Positions 6,699 to 16,006 of a stretch of 26,301 nt of DNA are shown here, one piece after another (the stretch's first letter is position 1; every line of letters starts with the position of its first letter). Both the position numbers and the translations under genes were made by a program. The notes beneath the pieces were generated by a model that saw nothing but the letters and a program-made list of their open reading frames with translations, had not been told where the DNA came from and ran no database searches. The DNA comes from a virus, in the IMG/VR virus record IMGVR_UViG_3300025128_000279, positions 1-26,301 of that record; one strand, written 5' to 3'.

Positions 6699-7280
6699 AT
6701 GGCTTTAAATAAAAATGTGGCTGCAATTATGGTAGCCTTTATAACTGGTCTATCACCTATGGGAGTAATCTTAACTCAAGGGTGGATGGAACAAAGAAAA
6801 ATGGAAGCAGGTATTATTGATACTTCTGTTCTTTTAAATCATTCCTTATTTACTCATGCCGATACTTGGGTTGATTTGATTATTCCGGGGCTACAAGTTT
6901 CAGACAATGCTAGAGAATTTTTAACAATTAAATTTGTAGCATTTCAAGAAGCATTAGAAGACCTTGTAGAAAACAATGATTTTAATATGATGACAGATGC
7001 TCAGTTAAATTCAGTAGTGACTAAAAATTTAAATGAGACTGTGTCTAATTATATAGCAGACGCACGACGAGCTGGTATTCCAGAAGAATTTATCCGAAAC
7101 TTTAATCTTTGGCACCAACAGGTTGTTAATATCTTAACACAAAGTATTGAAGACAATGTTTATTCAATGATACATACCACACAAAACTCAAAGATGTACG
7201 CAATTTTAACAGCGTATGATGCTGCTCTTGGTGCGACAATTGAGGACGTAGAAAAGACATTAGAAGCTAGTAATCCGTAG
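6699..7280 (+). CDS. Protein with one N-terminal membrane segment
   Basis: A 193-residue protein. Residues ~7-27 (VAAIMVAFITGLSPMGVILT) are hydrophobic and would span the membrane or act as an uncleaved signal anchor. The remainder is mainly helical and amphipathic, with no cysteine and no recognised motif. The ribosome binding site AGGGGAA is about nine bases upstream. Surrounded by virion genes it may be structural, perhaps an internal protein delivered to the membrane. I do not recognise the family. Confidence 0.5.
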   Translation: MALNKNVAAIMVAFITGLSPMGVILTQGWMEQRKMEAGIIDTSVLLNHSLFTHADTWVDLIIPGLQVSDNAREFLTIKFVAFQEALEDLVENNDFNMMTDAQLNSVVTKNLNETVSNYIADARRAGIPEEFIRNFNLWHQQVVNILTQSIEDNVYSMIHTTQNSKMYAILTAYDAALGATIEDVEKTLEASNP

Positions 7281-7291
7281 AGGTAGTTTAA

Positions 7292-7633
7292 ATGGCTGTA
7301 AGATTAAAAAACGCTGGAGTATCATTAACAGGTACAAGCTTGACTGTAGTTTATACTTGTCCAGCTAATTTTACAGCACGAATCCGAGAGATTTTTATTA
7401 CAAATGTTGATGGCAGTAATGCTGCTGACATTACTCTTTCTTGGACGGACACATCAGCTAGTGCCACTTATTCGCTATTAAGCACATTGAGTGTTGCTGC
7501 TGATAATCTTTATAGAATTGATAATGCAAATATTATGTTAGAAGCAGGAGATATATTAAAAGCTCAAGCTGGTGCAGCAAATGATCTTATGGTATCTGCT
7601 TTTATTGAAGAAGAAATTACATTAGCGAGTTAG
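7292..7633 (+). CDS. Small beta-rich virion protein
   Basis: A 113-residue protein with alternating strand pattern (LTGTSLTVVYTCPANFTARIR, then EIFITNVDGSNAADITLSW) and an acidic, Ala-rich end. The pattern suggests an immunoglobulin-like or jelly-roll domain of the kind found on phage tails and heads, but no specific family is recognised. GAGGTAG stands eight bases before the ATG, and the next gene starts six bases after the stop. Confidence 0.5.
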   Translation: MAVRLKNAGVSLTGTSLTVVYTCPANFTARIREIFITNVDGSNAADITLSWTDTSASATYSLLSTLSVAADNLYRIDNANIMLEAGDILKAQAGAANDLMVSAFIEEEITLAS

Positions 7634-7639
7634 TAAAAT

Positions 7640-9148
7640 ATGCCTGATACATCTACAATATCTCCAGTTACAGTTTCTTTAGGTGGTGGTTTAGTCTTAG
7701 ATAAAGATGACTTTGCTATTCCACCGGGAGCTGCTGTAGCTTTACAAAACTTTGAACCAAGTATTAATGGAGGATATAGACGGTTATCTGGGTCTGCTAA
7801 GTTTGATAGTAGTCAGGTCGATAGCACTAATACTATTCTTGGTGTTAAAATTTTTAATGACGGAGTACTTGCTGCTGCTGGCAATGTCCTGAAATTTAGT
7901 ACAGGGACTGGGTGGGGTTCTTCAATTGCGACAAGAACATCTGCTGGTCGTTATAAGTTTGATACTTTTAATTTTACGAATACACCTAAAGTTGTGATGG
8001 TAGATGATGTTAATCAAGCAGCGACGTATGATGGTTCAACGTATGCACTTCTAAGTGCTACAGGTGCGCCAGCTGATCCTGCTTCTGTAGCCGTATTTAA
8101 AGATCATATTTTCTTTGCAGGAATGTCCACCAATCCACAAGAGATTGTATTCTCTGCTCCGTTTGCAGAGACAGACTTTTCAGCAGCCAACGGTGCAGGC
8201 TCTATTAAAGTTGATACCAATATTATTGAATTAAAAGTATTCCGTGATGGATTGTTTGTATTTGGTAAAGATAAGATTTATCGCCTAACAGGTTCAAGTA
8301 TAGCAGATTGGAAAGTTGATCCAGTAACTCGAACATTGGGTTGTGCAGATGGCTTCTCGGTACAGGAAATAGGTGGTGACCTGCTCTTCTTATCGCCTGA
8401 TGGTTTGAGAACGATTGCTGCTACAGCTAGAATTGGCGACGTTGAGTTAGGAACTGTGTCGAAGCCCATACAACGAAGAATACAAGAGATTGGGTTTGAT
8501 AATGTTAGTTCCGTTATTGTACGAAATAAAAGTCAATACAGACTATTTTATCCGAAAACGGGTGCAGATGCAGCAGATAGTCGAGGCATATTAGCTACTC
8601 TACGCAGGACACCGCAAGGAGCAATTGGCTTTGAGTATGCTGATTTAAAAGGACTTAAACCCTCTGCGATGGATTCTGGATTTATCAGTAATACCGAATA
8701 CATTATTGAGGGAGGATATGATGGCTATGTACGCCGACAAGAAAGTGGTGACACTTTTGATGGAACAAATGTTATAGCTGTTTATCGTTCTCCTGATTTA
8801 TCCCTTGGAGATACGGGTCTTAGAAAATTAATGCAACGGGTCATTTTAAATTATGAAGTTGAAGGAACAATCGCTGCAGAACTTAGAATTAGATATGATT
8901 CTGATGATAAAAATGTACCACAGCCCACAAAATTTGATATCACTTCTCCCGGTGGTATAGCAATTTATGGTAGTTCTTCTTCTACATATGCTAATGCAGT
9001 ATATGGTTCAAGTGGAGTTCCTATCTTTAGAAGGTCGATTGAAGGGTCAGGATTTTTGTTAGCTGTGAAAGTAAATCACGATAGCTCTAATAATCCATTT
9101 ACATTACATTCATATCAATTAGAATTTACAACCGGAGGACGTAGATAA
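7640..9148 (+). CDS. Tail tube / nozzle-like protein
   Basis: A 502-residue beta-rich protein. Its first 60 residues include LGGGLVLDKDDFAIPPGAAV and NFEPSINGGYRRLSG, where a GYRR block follows an ordered-position phrase. This is a pattern I associate with the podovirus tail nozzle or stabilisation protein (T7 gp12 / P22 gp10 role). Repeated strand motifs such as VFKDHIFFAGM and VFRDGLFVFGKDKIYRLTG suggest beta-propeller-like blades. It lies between the gp11-like adaptor block and the tail fibre, matching the usual order. Its TAA stop overlaps the next ATG (TAATG), so the fibre gene is probably translationally coupled. Placement supports the call more than any single residue does. Confidence 0.55.
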   Translation: MPDTSTISPVTVSLGGGLVLDKDDFAIPPGAAVALQNFEPSINGGYRRLSGSAKFDSSQVDSTNTILGVKIFNDGVLAAAGNVLKFSTGTGWGSSIATRTSAGRYKFDTFNFTNTPKVVMVDDVNQAATYDGSTYALLSATGAPADPASVAVFKDHIFFAGMSTNPQEIVFSAPFAETDFSAANGAGSIKVDTNIIELKVFRDGLFVFGKDKIYRLTGSSIADWKVDPVTRTLGCADGFSVQEIGGDLLFLSPDGLRTIAATARIGDVELGTVSKPIQRRIQEIGFDNVSSVIVRNKSQYRLFYPKTGADAADSRGILATLRRTPQGAIGFEYADLKGLKPSAMDSGFISNTEYIIEGGYDGYVRRQESGDTFDGTNVIAVYRSPDLSLGDTGLRKLMQRVILNYEVEGTIAAELRIRYDSDDKNVPQPTKFDITSPGGIAIYGSSSSTYANAVYGSSGVPIFRRSIEGSGFLLAVKVNHDSSNNPFTLHSYQLEFTTGGRR

Positions 9149-12100
9149 TGGGTTCAACCTATACAAGACAAAGTAGCACAGAAATAGTAGATGGCGAAGT
9201 AATTCAAGCCGCAGACTTTAATAATGAGTTTTCGCAGCTTGTTTCTGCTTTTGCTGCATCTACTGGTCATACTCACGATGGCACATCCGCCGAAGGCGGT
9301 CCTATTACAAAATTACTCGGAACAGCTATTACAATTGGTGATGGTACTTCTGGAACAGATATTGCCGTAACTTTTGACGGCGAAACAAGTGACGGTCTTC
9401 TAACATGGATGGAAGACGAAGATCACTTTAAGTTTAGTGATGATGTCGTTATTGACAGCTCGAAACGACTATATTTATATGATGAAGGTGGGGAATATAT
9501 CTATGGCGACGGTACAGATTTATATCTAGTATCTGGCGCAGATATTAATATTCCTGCTAGTATTGGATTAACATTTGGAAATGATGGTGAAAAAATTGAA
9601 GGCGATGGGACCGATCTTACTATTACTGGTAATAATATCAATCTTACTGCCACCGCTGACGTTAATATTCCTAGCGGTGTGGGGGTTACGTTTGCTACAG
9701 CAGAAAAGATTGAGTCGGATGGTACAGACCTGTCGATCACGGTTGGGTCAGGTGGTGACGTTAATATCCCAGCGGATATCGGAGTCACCTTCGGCAATGA
9801 CGGAGAGAAGATTGAAGGTGATGGCACTGATCTTACCATTACTGGTAATAACATTAATCTTACTGCTACCGCAGATGTTGTAATACCTGCAGATGTTGGA
9901 ATTACCTTTGGTACTGGTGAAAAGATTGAAGGCAATAATACAGACATTACAATAACATCTGGTGCAGATATTAACCTCACTGCAACTGCTGATGTGAACA
10001 TTCCTAGTGGTGTAGGAGTAACCTTTGCTACTGCGGAGAAGATTGAATCAGATGGCACAGACCTTTCTATAACTGTAGGTGCTGGTGGTGATATTAATAT
10101 TCCAACCGACATTGGTGTTACATTCGGTAATGACGGGGAAAAGATCGAAGGTGATGGTACTGACTTAACAATCAGTGGTAACAATATCAATCTAACTGCT
10201 ACAGCGGATGTAAACATTCCGAGTGGCGTAGGGTTGACGTTTGCTACTGGTGAGAAACTAGAGTCCGATGGTACTGATCTTTCAATCACAGTAGGATCTA
10301 ACGGTGATATCAATATCCCGGCAGACATTGGTCTAACCTTTGGCGATGACGGAGAGAAGATAGAAGGAGATGGAACAGACTTAACAATTTCTGCTTCTGC
10401 TCTAGCGAATATTGATGCTGGCACAGACATTGTTCTTGATGCTGGTGGTGGAGATATTTTCTTCAAAGATGATGGAACTACCTTTGGTAGTGCAACGAAT
10501 ACCAGTGGTGATCTAATCATCAAGTCAGGCACTACTACAGCTATGACGTTTAGTGGTGCGAATGTTACTTTTGCTGGCACAGTTACAATTGGCAGTGCAG
10601 GTATCAGTGAAGCAGAACTAGAAATTTTAGATGGTGCTGAGGTAACAACTACTGAATTAAACTTAATTGATGGTGATACAGCACGAGGTACTACATCAGT
10701 AGCAAGTGGCGACGGTATCTTAATCAACGATGCTGGCACCATGCGTATGACGAATGTGGATACGGTATCAACGTATTTTGCAAGTCATAATGTTGGTGGT
10801 GGTAACATTGTTACAACTGGCGCACTGGATAGTGGTTCAATAACTTCTGGCTTTGGGGCTATTGATAATGGCACATCTGGAATACGAACCGATACCTTTA
10901 CGGCAGAAACTTCTCTCGTACCTGATGCTTCTGGAGGAGCAGATATAGGAACAGCCTCTTTAGAATGGGGAGATGTGTATATTGCTGACGATAAATATAT
11001 TCAATTTGGTTCCGATCAAAATATTCTAGTAGGCTATGATGAAAATGGAAATGATACTTTAGAAGTGAAAGCACTATCTGGTGCAGCTTTAGGCTTAACA
11101 TTTAGTGCTGATGCAGCAGAAGATAATGCAGATACATGGAAACTAAATTTTGCTGATGGTGGAGATGTCACATTACAAAGTTATACATCTGGTTCTTTTG
11201 CTACAAAATTAACTTTAGATACAGGCGGTGATTTAACTGTAGCAGGAGACTTAACAGTCTCTGGTGATGACCTATTCATGGGTACAAATACAGATGGATA
11301 TATATTAGTAGCCGATGGTACAAATTATAATCCTGTAGCTGTGTCAGGGGATATTAGTCTTTCCAACACAGGTGCGGCAGCAATTGCTTCTGGTGTGATT
11401 GTTAATGCCGATATTAATGCGTCAGCGGCAATTGCAGATAGTAAACTTGATACGATTACTACGGCAAATAAAGTTGGCCTAGCTGCTCTTGACATTGATG
11501 GTGGAACAGACATTGGTGAAGCAATTGTAGATGCAGATTTATTTATTATTGATAATGGGGCAGGAGGAACCAATAGAAAGGTTGCTGCTTCTAGACTTAA
11601 AACGTATGCCGGTGGGACAGCAGCAGTTACAGCACTTAATAATGCAACAGCAAACGAGTTAGTAACGGTTGGCTCTACTACTACAGAGCTTGATGCAGAA
11701 GCTAATCTTCTGTTTGATGGGAATATCCTTTTTCTGGGTGACTCTGCAAATGGACAAATGACGCAAGGTATCACGATTAACCAAGCTGGAGCAGATGATG
11801 ATATTCTAACATTTAAGTCATCTGATGTAGCACATGGCAAGACCACTCATGGTGAAACCGACACGTTTGCTCGCTTCTTCAAAGCAGGGGATGCGACCGG
11901 TGGTTTGGCAGTACGTTCCTTCAGAGAAAACTCTGGAGCCAACGAAGGAAGTCTTCAATTTGTTAATTATGGACCCTCAACCTTCACCACAACTAAGACT
12001 GGTGGTAATTGGAATGGTGCCACTCAATTTGATGTTTTTGGACACGATGGTAGTGATGGATTCGCTGATGCGACAGCAAATGGAAATGTATTTTCTATAA

Positions 12101-12645
12101 GAACCTCCAAAGGTGGTGGGCTTTCGTTTATTTTTGGTATTGATGAGGACGGGGACATATATCAAGACGGATCGACCAATAATGCATTTGATGCATGGGA
12201 CGATGCGGCATTGTTGCGGAGTTTACAACTTCAACAAACTGAAGATCATAAGGGTCGGAATACACTTAGCTTAGATAAACAAATTATAGAATCCAGATTT
12301 GATGGAAATCGATATACAAAAGAGCATCTTGAGCAAGCTAAATTAATTGAGGTAGTTGCCGATGAAGAGTGGAATAAGGGAGAAAACCATCGAAGCCTTA
12401 TTAATGAAACCGTTAGAGGGTATGTCCAAACGGGTGCTATTTGGCAGAACCATGAAATGATTGATGCACTCATGGAAGCATTAGAAGCCGCATTGAAAGC
12501 AGCGGGGGTTAATAATTTTCAGCAAGATTATGTAAAGCCTAAGTTTGTAGAACGAGGGCTACCAACACAAATTCTCGATTGGTCAGGTTCTGTTCCTGCG
12601 GATATTACAGTTCCTGACATTGCACCGAAAGCATTTAACGCATAA
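9148..12645 (+). CDS. Large repetitive tail fibre protein
   Basis: A 1165-residue protein. Residues ~40-52 contain GHTHDGTSAEGGP, a segment common near the virion end of marine phage fibres. Residues ~134-415 are alternating 39- and 33-residue repeats (INIPADIGVTFGNDGEKIEGDGTD and relatives) expected to form a trimeric beta shaft. Residues ~480-560 include AELEILDGAEVTTTELNLIDG, another fibre-shaft motif. The middle and distal parts are Gly/Asp/Thr-rich. The last ~150 residues change to a helical, charged segment (RNTLSLDKQIIESRFDGNRY; ALMEALEAALKAAGV), perhaps a trimerisation or assembly tip. No depolymerase catalytic motif was identified. Translation is coupled to the nozzle gene by TAATG. 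Confidence 0.75.
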   Translation: MGSTYTRQSSTEIVDGEVIQAADFNNEFSQLVSAFAASTGHTHDGTSAEGGPITKLLGTAITIGDGTSGTDIAVTFDGETSDGLLTWMEDEDHFKFSDDVVIDSSKRLYLYDEGGEYIYGDGTDLYLVSGADINIPASIGLTFGNDGEKIEGDGTDLTITGNNINLTATADVNIPSGVGVTFATAEKIESDGTDLSITVGSGGDVNIPADIGVTFGNDGEKIEGDGTDLTITGNNINLTATADVVIPADVGITFGTGEKIEGNNTDITITSGADINLTATADVNIPSGVGVTFATAEKIESDGTDLSITVGAGGDINIPTDIGVTFGNDGEKIEGDGTDLTISGNNINLTATADVNIPSGVGLTFATGEKLESDGTDLSITVGSNGDINIPADIGLTFGDDGEKIEGDGTDLTISASALANIDAGTDIVLDAGGGDIFFKDDGTTFGSATNTSGDLIIKSGTTTAMTFSGANVTFAGTVTIGSAGISEAELEILDGAEVTTTELNLIDGDTARGTTSVASGDGILINDAGTMRMTNVDTVSTYFASHNVGGGNIVTTGALDSGSITSGFGAIDNGTSGIRTDTFTAETSLVPDASGGADIGTASLEWGDVYIADDKYIQFGSDQNILVGYDENGNDTLEVKALSGAALGLTFSADAAEDNADTWKLNFADGGDVTLQSYTSGSFATKLTLDTGGDLTVAGDLTVSGDDLFMGTNTDGYILVADGTNYNPVAVSGDISLSNTGAAAIASGVIVNADINASAAIADSKLDTITTANKVGLAALDIDGGTDIGEAIVDADLFIIDNGAGGTNRKVAASRLKTYAGGTAAVTALNNATANELVTVGSTTTELDAEANLLFDGNILFLGDSANGQMTQGITINQAGADDDILTFKSSDVAHGKTTHGETDTFARFFKAGDATGGLAVRSFRENSGANEGSLQFVNYGPSTFTTTKTGGNWNGATQFDVFGHDGSDGFADATANGNVFSIRTSKGGGLSFIFGIDEDGDIYQDGSTNNAFDAWDDAALLRSLQLQQTEDHKGRNTLSLDKQIIESRFDGNRYTKEHLEQAKLIEVVADEEWNKGENHRSLINETVRGYVQTGAIWQNHEMIDALMEALEAALKAAGVNNFQQDYVKPKFVERGLPTQILDWSGSVPADITVPDIAPKAFNA
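9547..10392 (+). repeat. In-gene shaft repeats of alternating 39 and 33 codons
   Basis: Each unit starts with NIP/VIP, then GVTF, then EKIE.DGTDL.I. Long units carry the extra GNDG and NNINLTATAD pieces; short units carry FATAEKIESDGTDLSITVG. The DNA copies differ mostly at third positions, so the repeat is selected at protein level and is not freshly copied. The same period produces a long open frame on the opposite strand that is not a gene. Confidence 0.8.
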
Positions 12646-12700
12646 GCAAAATTATATAAGATTACATCGCACATGGAGAACTTAATAAAAGGAAATTATT

Positions 12701-12868
12701 ATGGAAGCCGATATTAGAGATGTTTTAGTTGTAATAATGCAGCAAAGAAATGATGCACTAAATAAAGTAGCAGAGCTTACAGCACAAAATATAGTAATGC
12801 ACAAGAAGTTAAAGGCCCCTGAACCTTCAGAAGAGGCAACGGAAGAGCCGGTAAAAACTGACTGGTAA
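12701..12868 (+). CDS. Small 55-residue protein with acidic tail
   Basis: The frame starts MEADIRDVLVVIMQQRNDAL and ends PVKTDW. The first ~38 residues form an amphipathic helix that could be a coiled coil; the rest is Pro/Glu/Ala-rich. The ribosome binding site AAAAGGAAATTATT is nearly the same string that precedes the next gene's ATG, supporting translation. Located between the fibre and the internal proteins, it might be a small assembly chaperone or virion peptide. Function unknown. Confidence 0.6.
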   Translation: MEADIRDVLVVIMQQRNDALNKVAELTAQNIVMHKKLKAPEPSEEATEEPVKTDW

Positions 12869-12906
12869 TTATTACCTCTGTTGCAGATAAATAAAAAGGA
12901 ATTATT

Positions 12907-15015
12907 ATGGCACTACCAAACAATATTTTTACTGGATATAATCCAAAGCAGTTACAAACATTAGCACAAAAGTATGGATACAATGAAGCTAATTTAGATA
13001 ACTTTGGAAAGTTCTTGGAAGAAAATCCAGCAAGAGCAAAACAGTATTTTGATCAGCAAAATATGGATATGTTTGGTGCTGATAAAATGCGACAGTTTCA
13101 GCAGGGTGGCACGAATATGAATATGGACTCTAGAAATCCATATGGGTTTACTGGCCCTGAAGGGATAGCAACACAGATGTTTGTTCCTTATTATAATCAA
13201 AAAACAGGTGAAAGGTGGACTGCTCCATCAGGAGGATGGACTCCTCCTAGTGCAGATTGGACTATGGGGAGTGAAAATCCGGTGAGGCCAGAGATAGGAC
13301 TCCCTCCTTCTCCTGCACAGCCAACGGATGAGGTAACTTTTCCGGGCATTGGGCAAGAAACTACTCAAAGACTATTTGATCCAAGATTACCTTCGGCTAG
13401 TCAGTTTCAAGCAACTTATGTTCCATTTGAACAGGCACAGCTTATACCACAAACGGCTGGACAACTTCCAACTGCTCCGACAATTGGACAGGCAACTATT
13501 GTAACGCCAGCAGAAGCTACAGCTCCTACTTCAAGAACAGCAACAGAAATTGCTACTGCTACTGCTGTTCCAGCGGCTCAACAGATTGCTTCTCAAGCAG
13601 CTCAAGCACAGGCTCCTTCCCAGACAATTGAGGCGGCTCAACAGGCTCAGACGCAAGTTGCAAATGTTCAAGCAGCGCAAGCTGCTCAAGCAACACAAGT
13701 GGCAGCACCAACAGCGAGAACTTTACAGACTGGAGAACAAATTGCAGCTCCTACAGGGCAAGCAGCACAAGCAGCAGCTTTTGTAGACCCTGTTGCCCAA
13801 GCAGCTCAGGCTACGCCGACAGAAGAGGCAACTGTGCAAGGACAATTAGCTACTTTACTTCAAGAGTTTGAAAGTGGAGAGGTTCCTGCATGGGCAAAAG
13901 GCGCAATTCGGGCAGCCCAACAAACACTATTAGCAAGAGGATTAGGCGCAAGTAGCATGGCTGGACAGGCCATTGTTCAAACTGCGATGGAAGTAGCTTT
14001 GCCTATCGCTCAATTAGATGCGGCAACGGTAGCTAAATTTGAAGCTCAGAATTTAAGCAATAGACAACAAGCGGCAATGGCACAGGCGCAATATCGAGCG
14101 CAGTTTATGGGCCAAGAGTTTGATCAAGCATTTCAAAGTAGAGTACAAAATGCTGCAAAAGTAGCTGATATTGGAAATCGTAATTTTACTGCGGAACAGC
14201 AAATTGCTTTAGAAAATTCTAAACTAACTCAAACGGTTGATCTTACAAATTTAAGTAATAAGCAAGCTCTCGTCATGGCAAATGCAGGCACCCTTTCACA
14301 GTTAGATATTGCAAATCTAAACAATAGACAACAGGCTGCCGTACAAAATGCACAGAATTTCTTACAAGTAGACATGAAAAATTTAGATAATTCTCAACAA
14401 TCAGCAGTTTTAAATTCACAGCAACAGTTACAGGCATTGTTCACAGACACTGCTGCAGAAAACACAGTGAGACAGATTAATGCTACTAACCAACAGCAGG
14501 TAGATCAGTTTTATGATAATTTAATTACTACTGTGTCTCAGTTTAATACAGCACAAAAGAATGCCATATTACAAAAAAATGCAGATTCAATAAATGCTAT
14601 TGCAAAACAAAATGCTGAAATGACAAATATGCGTGATCAATTTGAAGCGACAAATCGAGTGGCAATTGATCAAAGTAATGCGACATGGAGAAGAAAAATT
14701 GCAACAGAAGATACTGCTGTAGTTAATTTTGAAAATCAAATTAATGCACAAAATGCAACAAATATGAGTACTCAAGCTTATAATAATTTATGGCAAGAAT
14801 TTAGAGATATGGTTGATTTTGCATTTACATCTGGAGAAAGTGAACTTGAACGCATGACTACACTACAGCTTGCGGCGTTAAATGCGGATTCTAGAAAGTC
14901 TTTGGCACAATTTAAAGAAGATAGAGAAGATTCTCGCAGTATAGGGGGATTCATAGGAGAGGTTATGAAAAATCCATTAACTAGCTTAGTAACAGGCTGG
15001 CTTGGTGGTGGATAA
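12907..15015 (+). CDS. Gln/Ala-rich internal virion (ejection) protein candidate
   Basis: A 702-residue protein. Residues ~1-60 are ordered (GYNPKQLQTLAQKYGYNE), residues ~60-180 Pro/Gly-rich, and residues ~180-310 an extraordinarily Ala/Gln/Thr-rich stretch. Residues ~310-700 are helical with ~22-residue repeats built on L.N.QQAA..NAQ (NLSNRQQAAMAQAQ, NLNNRQQAAVQNAQ, NLDNSQQSAVLNSQ). ARGLGASSMAGQAI at ~341-354 is a block I recall from marine podovirus proteins. Large helical Gln/Ala-rich proteins after the fibre gene are usually internal core or ejection proteins. No enzyme motif is visible. Confidence 0.55.
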   Translation: MALPNNIFTGYNPKQLQTLAQKYGYNEANLDNFGKFLEENPARAKQYFDQQNMDMFGADKMRQFQQGGTNMNMDSRNPYGFTGPEGIATQMFVPYYNQKTGERWTAPSGGWTPPSADWTMGSENPVRPEIGLPPSPAQPTDEVTFPGIGQETTQRLFDPRLPSASQFQATYVPFEQAQLIPQTAGQLPTAPTIGQATIVTPAEATAPTSRTATEIATATAVPAAQQIASQAAQAQAPSQTIEAAQQAQTQVANVQAAQAAQATQVAAPTARTLQTGEQIAAPTGQAAQAAAFVDPVAQAAQATPTEEATVQGQLATLLQEFESGEVPAWAKGAIRAAQQTLLARGLGASSMAGQAIVQTAMEVALPIAQLDAATVAKFEAQNLSNRQQAAMAQAQYRAQFMGQEFDQAFQSRVQNAAKVADIGNRNFTAEQQIALENSKLTQTVDLTNLSNKQALVMANAGTLSQLDIANLNNRQQAAVQNAQNFLQVDMKNLDNSQQSAVLNSQQQLQALFTDTAAENTVRQINATNQQQVDQFYDNLITTVSQFNTAQKNAILQKNADSINAIAKQNAEMTNMRDQFEATNRVAIDQSNATWRRKIATEDTAVVNFENQINAQNATNMSTQAYNNLWQEFRDMVDFAFTSGESELERMTTLQLAALNADSRKSLAQFKEDREDSRSIGGFIGEVMKNPLTSLVTGWLGGG

Positions 15016-15038
15016 TTTTTTAGAATTGGAGTTTAAAA

Positions 15039-15422
15039 ATGAAAATTGATAACGTAATTAAAAATACAACTGCTAATCAAATGCTCAAGGAAGCCTCCCT
15101 TGAAGAACAGATAAGAGAAAGAGATGCGGAACTAGCCTCTCTTAAAAATTATATTGACGATGAGCCTATTGGAGATATTCCACAAGCAACTTTAGAAGCA
15201 AGAATGGAAAGCTTACAAAGAAATGTAGCAAGGCTAAGAGCTATGAAAACGGAACAGGACCAAAGACAAAAAATGGCTACTTCTTTAATGTCTAAAGATA
15301 TACAAGATTTACCAGAATACACAAAAGGAAAACCAAAACTATCTCCTTCAGAATCTCTTATAAGAATAGTACGAGGGATTCTTCCACCCCATTTAACCCA
15401 AAGTAAGGATGAAATAGTCTAA
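15039..15422 (+). CDS. Small coiled-coil protein
   Basis: A 127-residue protein. Residues ~15-90 are a strongly charged helix (EEQIRERDAELASLKNYI; RMESLQRNVARLRAMK), predicted coiled coil. The C-terminus is PSESLIRIVRGILPPHL plus an acidic tail. GGAG is present upstream. The stop codon overlaps the next start (TAATG). It probably belongs to the internal-protein cluster; function unrecognised. Confidence 0.55.
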   Translation: MKIDNVIKNTTANQMLKEASLEEQIRERDAELASLKNYIDDEPIGDIPQATLEARMESLQRNVARLRAMKTEQDQRQKMATSLMSKDIQDLPEYTKGKPKLSPSESLIRIVRGILPPHLTQSKDEIV

Positions 15423-16006
15423 TGGCTGATTTTGATACTGATGTTTTAAGAGGGCCAATTCCCGGTCAATCGTTAACTACAGAACCCGGAGGCAGACCTT
15501 GGGAACAACCTCCTCAATTTGTTCATGCCGAAGAAGCATTGAATTTTTATGTTGACTCTATAACAATGCCAAAACGAGCTAGTGCGCTCTTTATGATTTT
15601 AGAACGGGAGTATCCTGTCATTAGTCTTGTAGATACTATGATTATGGCAGGAGTTATGCAAGGAATGCATACAGTAGATGTTGGTATTTTAATTGCTCCA
15701 GCGTTATTTACACTTATTACAGGATTGGCAGATAGAGCAAATATAAAATATGTGACTGGGTTAGAGGAAGATACAGAGGGTCCAAGTATGACTGTTGTTG
15801 AGCAAGCCGTAGCGGAAGCAAATGCGGATAGAGATAGAGAGGTAAAAGAAAACCGACAAAAAATTAATTTAGATGATGAAATTCATCAAGCTATGACAAC
15901 TTTTGATATAGAACCAGAAATGCAAGAGGCAGAGAAAAAACCGCCTGTTGAAGATTTAGATAGAGGTCTTATGCAACGGCCTGTTATGGAACAAGGGGAA
16001 ATATAA
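15422..16006 (+). CDS. Virion-cluster protein with two hydrophobic segments
   Basis: A 194-residue protein. Residues ~64-82 and ~85-102 (VDVGILIAPALFTLITGLA) are hydrophobic and could insert as a helical hairpin, with a short turn containing His83. The C-terminal half is acidic, helical and disordered-looking. Both its start and its stop overlap neighbouring genes by TAATG, so the three genes from 15039 to 17916 look like one coupled unit. A role in making a membrane channel during ejection is possible but unproven; holin function is less likely given its place among large internal proteins. Confidence 0.5.
   Translation: MADFDTDVLRGPIPGQSLTTEPGGRPWEQPPQFVHAEEALNFYVDSITMPKRASALFMILEREYPVISLVDTMIMAGVMQGMHTVDVGILIAPALFTLITGLADRANIKYVTGLEEDTEGPSMTVVEQAVAEANADRDREVKENRQKINLDDEIHQAMTTFDIEPEMQEAEKKPPVEDLDRGLMQRPVMEQGEI

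Noticed and set aside
9501-10742. A 413-codon open frame on the - strand inside the fibre gene
   Set aside because: It is the mirror of the repetitive fibre shaft: it follows the repeat period, has Pro/Ser/Val-rich composition and lacks a ribosome binding site. The + strand frame is the protein-selected one.
13550-13786. A Leu/Gln/Arg-rich + strand frame inside the internal-protein gene
   Set aside because: It is an out-of-frame reading of the Ala/Gln repeat codons.
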